Assembly: GCA_021162155.1 (NCBI GenBank)
Contig: JAGGZF010000060.1
Location: 1-11,970 of the forward strand
Source: a bacterium
Lineage (GTDB): Bacteria; Patescibacteriota; Minisyncoccia; UBA6257
Length of the DNA: 11,970 nt
Reading direction: 5' to 3'
The position numbers and the translations under genes were made by a program. Under the pieces are notes generated by a model. It saw only the letters and a list, made by a program, of their open reading frames with translations, was not told the origin of the DNA and searched no databases. Of this stretch, positions 1 through 5,872 are shown piece by piece (the stretch's first letter is position 1; every line of letters starts with the position of its first letter).

Positions 1-2055
1 CATTTCTGGAGTTACTTTCTCCGGAGAAACCTGAAAAATATAACTGGCAGTCATAGTATGAATATCTTTATCTTCTGCGAATATTTGTTTCATTAAAGAG
101 TCCTGAGAAAGATGAGCGGCTAATCGCAATTCTATTTGAGAATAATCCAAAGAGCACAATTGAAAAGAAGGAGAAGATATAAAAACTTTTCTTATCTCCT
201 GACCCCACCTGCCTCTCCAAGGAATATTTTGTAAATTAGGACTTTCGGAAGAAATTCTCCCTGTAGCTGTTCCTGTTTGGCGAAAACAGGTATGGATTTT
301 AGAATCATCTTCATCAACATATTTTAATAAACTTTTTCCAAATGAACTACGCAGTTTTTCCAAAGTTCTATATTGGAGTAGTAGATCAATTATAGGATGT
401 TTTCCTCGCAATTTAGATAATGCCTGAGCATCAGTAGAAATTCTTCCTGTAGAAGTTTTACGGAGGCCTTGCGGAGAAAGATGCAAATCACCAAATAGTA
501 CCTGAGACAACTGGAGAGGGGAATTAATATTGAATTCCTTCCCGGCTTGGAGATATATCTCTTGCCGCAATTTTGTTAAATCATTTTCTATTTTCTGAGT
601 AAGTCGCTGCAATTGTTTTTTATTTACTAAGATACCATTTTGTTCCATTTGCGCTAAAATAGGAATTAGGGGTTGCTCTATATCACAATATACTTTCCTT
701 AAATTCAGGGTCTCTAATTTCGCATTTATTACCTGATACAAAGAAAACAAAATATTGCCCCACGAGGATAAATCAGAGGAGATATCTTTATGAAGATAAA
801 AAGCAGCTAAATGAGGAATTTGATAATTTTTCCTCTCCGAATCTAATAGCCAAGCCAGTATTTCCAAGTCCTCAAACAGGCAATCCTGAAAAAGAGAAAA
901 TTCCTGATATAGAACTTTAGCATTAGCTGTAATTAGTGTTTTAGAATTCCATTCTATATCTAATTGTGAAAACTGAGCCAAGCCCTCCTTATTTATATAA
1001 AAATTCTCTTGGGGTAGAGAGATTAACAAACCTTTTACATTTCTCTTTTTCCAGTTCTCCCCAGAATAATCCAGAAATAATCCTATTTGCTGTGCTAAAT
1101 TTAACTTCTTAGACAACTCTAATAAATTTTCTTTCTTCACCACAGAAAACTTACTGGAAGAACTTACAGCCCGGCGTTCAGAAGTATTAAATATTCTTTT
1201 TTCTAAACTTCTAAAGCCCCACTTTTCTAATAGTGGCCGTATCTTTTCTGCAGAAAATTCGGTTACCTGTGCCTGACTTAAATCAAAATTAAGCTGTAAA
1301 TCTTTATTAATAGCAACTAAATGCCGGCTAAAATAAGCTGTTTCTTTGTGTTGCTGTAATTTTTCCTTTAATTTTGGAGACAGATTGGCTTGACCTGTTT
1401 CTATTGCTGAATAAAGATTATCCAAACTGCCAAATTCCTGTATTAATTTAATAGCCGTCTTTTCTCCTATTCCGGGAACCCCGGGAATATTGTCTGAGGG
1501 GTCTCCTTTAAGCGCCTTAAAATCTATAATTTGTCGAGGTTGCAAACCATATCTTTGAACAACTTTGTCTACATCATATATCACAGTATCCTGCAGCCCC
1601 TTCCGCAAAGTATAAACCTTTACATTGTCCCCTACCAGCTGCAAAGTGTCTAAGTCGCCACTAACTATAATAATTTCTATATCTTTTTGAGAAGATAATT
1701 GGTTAACTAAAGACCCAATAATATCATCTGCTTCATATCCTGCCTTTTCTATAATAGGCACAGAAAAAGCAGTAAGCGCTTCTTTAATAAGAGGTATTTG
1801 ACTATAAAAATTATCGGGCGCCGGGGCTCTAGTTGCTTTATACTGCTTATACTCTTTGTGTCTAAAAGTAGGTCCTGCTACATCAAAAGTGGCTACTATA
1901 TAGTCCGGCTTCAACTCTGTAACCATCTTCCAAAAAATTAACAGAAAACCATAAAGAGCATTTACTAAAATTCCTTGAGGAGATACTAAAGGAGGAAGGG
2001 CATAAAAAGCCCGATGGGCTAAAGCATAACTATCAATAATCACCAATCTTTTCAT
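1..2055 (-). CDS. polA: DNA polymerase I (5'-nuclease plus polymerase), C-terminus cut by window edge
   Basis: Family A DNA polymerase for gap filling, primer removal and repair. The frame is open from an ATG at 2055 to base 1, giving 685 residues; motifs B and C of the polymerase lie outside the window. Residues 1-290 are the 5'-3' nuclease: D8, FD at 57-58, EADD (108-111), GDLD (133-136), GDPSDN (184-189) and the helix-hairpin-helix GVPGIGEKT (192-200), so its metal ligands look intact. Residues about 305-425 occupy the place of the 3'-5' exonuclease domain, but the expected DxE site reads LDYSG (328-332) and the other acidic residues are not evident, so proofreading is probably absent, as in Taq and Bst polymerases. 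The polymerase domain starts near 455, with TGRISSESPNLQNIP (598-612) and motif A LDYSQIELR (636-644). It lies 42 bp downstream of tsaE on the same strand, without a recognisable Shine-Dalgarno sequence, and is probably co-transcribed with it. Confidence 0.96.
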   Translation of the reverse strand, partial: MKRLVIIDSYALAHRAFYALPPLVSPQGILVNALYGFLLIFWKMVTELKPDYIVATFDVAGPTFRHKEYKQYKATRAPAPDNFYSQIPLIKEALTAFSVPIIEKAGYEADDIIGSLVNQLSSQKDIEIIIVSGDLDTLQLVGDNVKVYTLRKGLQDTVIYDVDKVVQRYGLQPRQIIDFKALKGDPSDNIPGVPGIGEKTAIKLIQEFGSLDNLYSAIETGQANLSPKLKEKLQQHKETAYFSRHLVAINKDLQLNFDLSQAQVTEFSAEKIRPLLEKWGFRSLEKRIFNTSERRAVSSSSKFSVVKKENLLELSKKLNLAQQIGLFLDYSGENWKKRNVKGLLISLPQENFYINKEGLAQFSQLDIEWNSKTLITANAKVLYQEFSLFQDCLFEDLEILAWLLDSERKNYQIPHLAAFYLHKDISSDLSSWGNILFSLYQVINAKLETLNLRKVYCDIEQPLIPILAQMEQNGILVNKKQLQRLTQKIENDLTKLRQEIYLQAGKEFNINSPLQLSQVLFGDLHLSPQGLRKTSTGRISTDAQALSKLRGKHPIIDLLLQYRTLEKLRSSFGKSLLKYVDEDDSKIHTCFRQTGTATGRISSESPNLQNIPWRGRWGQEIRKVFISSPSFQLCSLDYSQIELRLAAHLSQDSLMKQIFAEDKDIHTMTASYIFQVSPEKVTPEM

Positions 2056-2097
2056 AAAAGTAATAAGTTTTGATATTTTTGTATTTTTATATATTCT

Positions 2098-2547
2098 CTA
2101 TATCTCAATAGTTAATAATCTCTCTTTTTCTCCCAGCACTTTTAATTTCACTTTCCAATAAGAAGAGGGTAATAAATTATGCACTTTATTGCCCCACTCT
2201 ATAAAAACTAAATTATGAGGATTGTGGCATATTTCTTCCCAGAAAAGATTGCTTAAATCACTAGCGGAAACTCTATAACAATCAATATGCCATAAAAAAC
2301 GAAATTTTTTCCCGGATAAGGGGAATTGACGCATTATTACAAAAGTGGGACTGGTTATTCTTTCTTTAATTCCTAGACCTTTGGCAACACCTTTAAGGAA
2401 TTCGGTCTTTCCTGAACCTAAATCACCCTCCAGAGAAACTACTACAGCAGTTTTAGAAGAGGATGTTTTCTGTACTATGTCCTGAACAAATAGTTTTCCT
2501 ATTGTTTGTGTTTCCTGTGGACTGGAACTAATTATCTTTAACTTCAT
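2098..2547 (-). CDS. tsaE: tRNA threonylcarbamoyladenosine biosynthesis ATPase TsaE
   Basis: Cytoplasmic P-loop ATPase that, in known bacteria, works with TsaB and TsaD to transfer the threonylcarbamoyl group (made by TsaC) onto A37 of ANN-decoding tRNAs. The 149-residue length is normal for the family. Seen in the sequence: Walker A GDLGSGKT (41-48), the family motif SPTFV (66-70), HIDCYRV (87-93), and FIEWGNK (115-121), which holds the Walker B-like strand. The ATG at 2547 is the natural start because the candidate promoter -10 hexamer ends only nine bases upstream, leaving little or no leader and no Shine-Dalgarno site. The gene is first in a pair with polA. TsaB, TsaC and TsaD are not in the window. 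Confidence 0.95.
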   Translation of the reverse strand: MKLKIISSSPQETQTIGKLFVQDIVQKTSSSKTAVVVSLEGDLGSGKTEFLKGVAKGLGIKERITSPTFVIMRQFPLSGKKFRFLWHIDCYRVSASDLSNLFWEEICHNPHNLVFIEWGNKVHNLLPSSYWKVKLKVLGEKERLLTIEI

Positions 2548-2556
2548 TCTTTAAGT

Positions 2557-2585
2557 ATTTTAACACAGAAGGTGCTTGCTCCCAA
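2557..2585 (-). promoter_or_regulatory. Promoter of tsaE-polA, predicted leaderless
   Basis: On the minus strand: -35 TTGGGA (2585-2580), 17-base spacer, extended -10 TGT-TAAAAT (hexamer 2562-2557). Transcription would be expected to begin about two or three bases before the tsaE ATG at 2547, so the mRNA would be leaderless or nearly so. Only one base of the -10 hexamer departs from TATAAT. The function is inferred from sequence only. Confidence 0.6.
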
Positions 2586-2638
2586 GAAAAATTAGTTCTT
2601 CTTTAAAAAATTCGTTTTCTCTTCAGATAAAAGAATGA

Positions 2639-2680
2639 TATAATAAAGAATAGGAGCAATAAATAGATACCACAAGAAGG
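2639..2680 (+). promoter_or_regulatory. -10 element and ribosome binding site of the tandem ATPase gene
   Basis: A perfect TATAAT lies at 2639-2644. The -35 region about 17-18 bases upstream is poor (TTTTCT-like at 2615-2620), so the promoter may be weak or depend on an activator. A strong Shine-Dalgarno AAGAAGG (2674-2680) sits seven bases before the ATG at 2688 and fixes that start. The predicted leader is about 37 nt. This differs from the minus-strand genes of the window, which lack clear ribosome binding sites. Confidence 0.6.
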
Positions 2681-2687
2681 CAAATTT

Positions 2688-5600
2688 ATGGATGATTTAT
2701 ATCAGAAAAGAAAAAAACAACTTCAGAATTTATGGCAACAATCTAAAGAAAGAGAGGCGCAAAGATTAGCAGAGCGCAACAATTTACTTTATATCAATCT
2801 AAAAAGAACTGCTATCGAGACCAGCGCTTTGGCTATTGTAGACCAAAAACAAGCCCGAAAAGCTAATGCAGTTGTTTTTCAGAAAATAGGCAATCAATTA
2901 AGAATAGCAGTAACAGATCCCTTTAATCCCGAAACTATTAGATTGATAACTAACTTAAAACAGATGGGATATAAAATAGCAGAATATGTAGTTACTCCAG
3001 AAAGTTTAGACTGGGCTCTTTCTTTCTACCGATTTATCCGTCCCAAACAAAAAAAGTTAGAACATTTCTTAGATGTTAGTTCTACTACCTTCATCTCTTT
3101 TCAAAACCTCCACGAGGCGCTGTTAGAAATTAAAAAAGAAAATGTCACTAAATTAGTATCCTTAATTTTCAAATCCGCAGTAGAAGCAGATGCCTCAGAT
3201 GTACATTTCGAGCCGGGAAAAGAATCAACGTTAATAAGATTTAGAATAGACGGTGTTTTATATGATGTAAGCGAAATATCTCCAGAAAAATACCGCAACA
3301 TCAATTCCCGTCTTAAACTTTTATCCGGTATTAAATTCAATATACTCAATACCCCTCAAAACGGCCGTTTTTCTATTAAAAATAACGATATTACTTTTGA
3401 TGTAAGAGTATCTTCTTTACCTGGTCCTTACGGAGAATTCTTAGTATTTAGAATCCTTAATCCTCTGAGAGCGGCTTGGGGACTACAAGATTTAGGACTA
3501 ACCAAAAGAGGGGTGGACATTTTTGAAAAATATTTACAGGCACCTAATGGAATGATTCTTATCACCGGACCAACTGGTTCTGGAAAAACTACTACATTAT
3601 ACGCATTATTAAAAAAGAAAATATCTCCGGGAATTAAAATTATAACCATCGAAGACCCTATTGAATATAAAATAGCAGGAGTAAATCAAACTCAAGTCGG
3701 AAAAGGTTATGATTTTGCTACCGGATTAAAGTCCATTTTAAGACAAGACCCTGATGTCATTTTAGTAGGAGAGATAAGAGATAAAGAAACCGCTCAAACT
3801 GCCCTGCAGGCAGCGTTAACCGGCCATTTAGTATTTTCCACTCTACACACTAATGAAGCCAGTGAAACCTTTGCTCGTCTAAGAGAATTGGGGGCTAATT
3901 CTAAATTAATGGCTGATGCTATTAAATTAGTAGTGGCCCAAAGACTGGTCAGACGGCTTTGTCCTTATTGTAAAATTCCCTACACCCCTTCTCCAGAAGA
4001 AGAAAATCGTTTATTAGATGCCTTCTCTATTTTATCACCTAAAAGCAAAGTTAAAATTCCTAAAAAGATACCCCTTTTATATAAAGCAAAAGGATGCCCG
4101 CATTGTCATCATTTAGGATATAAAGGACAGATAGGTCTTTTTGAAATACTTCCTGTTAGCGAAAGAATTACTAAAGCGATAACTAAAGAGGCAGATTTTA
4201 ATACTATCAGAAAAATCGCTATTGACGAAGGAATGATTCCTCTATTCCACGATGGATTACAGAAGGTTATTCAGGGAATTACTACTATAGAAGAAGTAAA
4301 TAGAGTAGCGGGAGATATAGAATACATCAAAACGCTGTATCAAGAACTATTCACTCAAACATTATATAGAGAACTTAAACTTACTTTGGATGACCTAAAA
4401 AAAATTAAACAGTGGCTTAATCATCATCAGAATTTTGCCTCTTTGATTTCATCATTAGATTACAGGCAAAAACTGGCTTATATTCTGGCTACTGCCTATC
4501 TTTCCCGAGCCACAGATGTTCATTTGGAACCACAGGAAACTCAAGCCGTGGTAAGAATAAGAATAGATGGAGTTCTCCATCAATTAACAACTATCCCTAA
4601 AGAAGAATATCCCGCTCTTATTAATGAGTTGAAAGGTATAGCAGGACTAAAAACTACTGTCACTCAAAAAATACAGGAAGGAAGATTTAAAGTCACTTTA
4701 CCCTTCAAATCTTTTGATATTAGATTATCCATTATTCCCGGTGGTTACGGAGAAACAGCGGCTCTGCGGCTTTTAGGAGGAGAATTACAAACTATAGAAT
4801 TAGAAAATTTAGGTTTGTTGCAACCTCAATTAAAGCAATTAGAAAATGTTATTCAGAAGAAATTAGGATTGATTTTAGCCAGCGGACCAACTTCTTCAGG
4901 TAAAACTACCACTCTGTACGCTATCTTAAAAAAAATAGCACAACCGGGTATTAAAGTTATTACAGTAGAAGACCCCATAGAATATCGCCTTCCCGGAATT
5001 ATCCAAACCCAAGTTAATGAAGAAAAAGGATATACTTTTGCTAAAGCGTTAAAAAGTTTGCTTCGTCAAAATCCTAATGTTTTTCTTATAGGTGAAATTA
5101 GGGATAAAGAAACCGCTCAATTAGTGTGGCAGGCCTCTCTGACCGGTCATTTGGTTCTTTCTACTATTCATACTAACGATGCTGCTTCTGTAGGAGCCAG
5201 ATTAGAAAGTTTAGGTATTCCTGCTTCTGAGGTAACTAAAGCCCTAAATGTTGCTATAGCGCAAAGGTTAGTCAGAAAATTATGCCCTCACTGTAAAAAA
5301 GAAATTCCCATCCCTCCAGATATGAAACCCTATATCCAAAGAGCCCTGCTTTATTATCCTCAATACCGTCATTTAGGTAAAGTGAAGAAAATTTATGCTC
5401 CTGTAGGTTGTCCTAAATGTAGTTTTACCGGCTATCATGGTCAAACTGCTGTGTTCGAGTTATTAGTACCTGACTCTTCCCGAAAAATTAGTTCTCTTAA
5501 CTTTCCTCGAATGATAGATAGTGCAGTTATTAAGGTTCTCCAAGGTATTACTTCTTGGGAAGAAATTAAGAGAGTTCTCAATCCTCCACCCGTCTCTTGA
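2688..5600 (+). CDS. Tandem two-module GspE/PilB-family secretion/pilus assembly ATPase
   Basis: Hexameric ATPases of this family sit at the cytoplasmic face of the inner membrane and drive type IV pilus extension or type II secretion. This 970-residue protein carries two complete catalytic modules, against about 550-600 residues and one module in the usual protein. Residues 1-120 resemble a GspE/PilB N-terminal domain, with a charged coil at 5-30. Module 1: DASDVHFEP (168-176), Walker A GPTGSGKT (294-301), Asp box IEDPIEY (321-327), Walker B LRQDPDVILVGEIRD (351-365), His box TGHLVFSTLHTN (378-389), and zinc-binding pairs C425/C428 and C470/C473. Module 2: RATDVHLEP (607-615), Walker A GPTSSGKT (733-740), VEDPIEY (760-766), LRQNPNVFLIGEIRD (792-806), TGHLVLSTIHTN (819-830), and C866/C869 and C908/C911. 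Module 2 has no N-terminal domain of its own, only a helical linker (about 541-590). Both modules keep the Walker lysine, catalytic Glu and His-box residues, but in module 2 the usual DPD reads NPN. The gene stands alone on its strand; no pilC, pilT or pilin gene is adjacent. PilB versus GspE cannot be decided here. Confidence 0.93.
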   Translation: MDDLYQKRKKQLQNLWQQSKEREAQRLAERNNLLYINLKRTAIETSALAIVDQKQARKANAVVFQKIGNQLRIAVTDPFNPETIRLITNLKQMGYKIAEYVVTPESLDWALSFYRFIRPKQKKLEHFLDVSSTTFISFQNLHEALLEIKKENVTKLVSLIFKSAVEADASDVHFEPGKESTLIRFRIDGVLYDVSEISPEKYRNINSRLKLLSGIKFNILNTPQNGRFSIKNNDITFDVRVSSLPGPYGEFLVFRILNPLRAAWGLQDLGLTKRGVDIFEKYLQAPNGMILITGPTGSGKTTTLYALLKKKISPGIKIITIEDPIEYKIAGVNQTQVGKGYDFATGLKSILRQDPDVILVGEIRDKETAQTALQAALTGHLVFSTLHTNEASETFARLRELGANSKLMADAIKLVVAQRLVRRLCPYCKIPYTPSPEEENRLLDAFSILSPKSKVKIPKKIPLLYKAKGCPHCHHLGYKGQIGLFEILPVSERITKAITKEADFNTIRKIAIDEGMIPLFHDGLQKVIQGITTIEEVNRVAGDIEYIKTLYQELFTQTLYRELKLTLDDLKKIKQWLNHHQNFASLISSLDYRQKLAYILATAYLSRATDVHLEPQETQAVVRIRIDGVLHQLTTIPKEEYPALINELKGIAGLKTTVTQKIQEGRFKVTLPFKSFDIRLSIIPGGYGETAALRLLGGELQTIELENLGLLQPQLKQLENVIQKKLGLILASGPTSSGKTTTLYAILKKIAQPGIKVITVEDPIEYRLPGIIQTQVNEEKGYTFAKALKSLLRQNPNVFLIGEIRDKETAQLVWQASLTGHLVLSTIHTNDAASVGARLESLGIPASEVTKALNVAIAQRLVRKLCPHCKKEIPIPPDMKPYIQRALLYYPQYRHLGKVKKIYAPVGCPKCSFTGYHGQTAVFELLVPDSSRKISSLNFPRMIDSAVIKVLQGITSWEEIKRVLNPPPVS

Positions 5601-5624
5601 CAAGAGAAAAAATTTGAGTACAAT
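5597..5624 (+). promoter_or_regulatory. Promoter-like pair overlapping the stop codon of the ATPase gene
   Basis: A perfect -35 TTGACA (5597-5602, sharing the TGA stop) is followed after 16 bases by TACAAT (5619-5624), one mismatch from the -10 consensus. Transcription would start near 5631, immediately before the hairpin at 5633. Unless that hairpin is read through into the RNA gene downstream, the product would be only about 20 nt. It may be an accident of AT-rich sequence. Confidence 0.35.
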
Positions 5625-5632
5625 AGAAAACT

Positions 5633-5651
5633 GCCACTCAAGTGGCTTTTT
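5633..5651 (+). terminator. Small intrinsic terminator, probably bidirectional
   Basis: GCCAC-TCAA-GTGGC forms a five-pair GC-rich hairpin followed by TTTTT on the plus strand, 32 bases after the ATPase stop codon. On the minus strand the same hairpin is followed by AGTTTTC, so it could also stop transcripts arriving from the oxidoreductase gene on the other strand. Confidence 0.6.
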
Positions 5652-5672
5652 AAATCTGCTCCCTATTTCCCC

Positions 5673-5701
5673 TTGACAAAAATGTTATTAAATGTTATAC
5701 T
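5673..5701 (+). promoter_or_regulatory. Near-consensus promoter of the structured RNA
   Basis: -35 TTGACA (5673-5678) matches the consensus exactly, the spacer is 17 bases, and the -10 is TATACT (5696-5701), one mismatch, preceded by an extended-10 TGT (5693-5695). It is the best promoter in the window by consensus match. The expected start is around 5708-5710, just before the long stem. No good Shine-Dalgarno or long reading frame follows, which fits an RNA gene. Confidence 0.75.
5680..5698 (+). repeat. Short direct repeat inside the RNA promoter
   Basis: AAATGTTAT occurs at 5680-5688 and again at 5690-5698, a 10-base period (one helical turn), spanning the promoter spacer and entering the -10. 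It could be a regulator binding site on one face of the helix, or chance in AT-rich DNA. Confidence 0.3.
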
Positions 5702-5708
5702 CTCTAAC

Positions 5709-5872
5709 AAGAAAAGTCCCTTAGTCTGTAGGCAACAAGCCAAAGATAATGTCTAATGGCTTGTGGGGATTTCGTACCAGATGGGTATTCTGGCTTCGGC
5801 TGGGATATGCCTCGGAGAAATCCTATCCTCCCCTACGGGAGATGCTTGCCTGCAGACTAAGGGACTTTTTTT
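5709..5872 (+). ncRNA. Candidate structured non-coding RNA of about 160 nt, family not recognised
   Basis: Evidence is a strong promoter just upstream, G+C of about 50% in an AT-rich region, and extensive self-complementarity. P1: 5716-5735 pairs with 5846-5865 (about 20 pairs, one U-G wobble) and is followed by seven T, so the closing stem doubles as terminator. P2: CAAGCC (5736-5741) with GGCTTG (5758-5763), loop of 16 nt. P3: GGATTTC (5767-5773) with GAAATCC (5817-5823). Inside P3 is a ten-pair hairpin, 5785-5794 with 5799-5808, capped by a C(UUCG)G tetraloop; a competing short hairpin is CCAGA (5777-5781) with TCTGG (5789-5793). P4: CTCCC (5828-5832) with GGGAG (5837-5841), loop CTAC. The result is a multi-branched fold closed by one long helix. 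I see no match to tmRNA, RNase P RNA, SRP RNA or common riboswitches, and no single long rod with a central bubble as in 6S RNA. No gene lies downstream on this strand inside the window, which argues against a cis riboswitch. The 5' end is inferred from the promoter. The 3' end overlaps the last codons of the convergent oxidoreductase gene. Confidence 0.72.

Noticed and set aside
3101..3649. Minus-strand open frames of about 70-80 codons inside the ATPase gene
   Set aside because: They are antisense to strongly conserved coding motifs, lack ribosome binding sites and resemble no family.
5598..5756. UGA read as glycine (code 25, as in Gracilibacteria/SR1), which would extend the ATPase by about 50 codons
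   Set aside because: The other genes contain no in-frame TGA and use GGN for glycine, and the extension would run through a terminator and a strong promoter into the RNA. TGA is a normal stop here.
5828..5842. CCTCCCCTACGGGAG, similar to the conserved 16S rRNA segment around the CTACGGGAG hairpin
   Set aside because: The match is limited to this hairpin; nothing else on either side resembles 16S rRNA. Short GC hairpin similarity only.
5709..5872. 6S RNA
   Set aside because: 6S RNA is one long irregular hairpin with a large central bubble mimicking an open promoter. Here a continuous helix of about 20 pairs encloses several separate hairpins.
5709..5872. Cis-acting riboswitch or attenuator
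   Set aside because: The terminator is followed by a convergent gene on the other strand, so there is no downstream plus-strand gene in the window to regulate.
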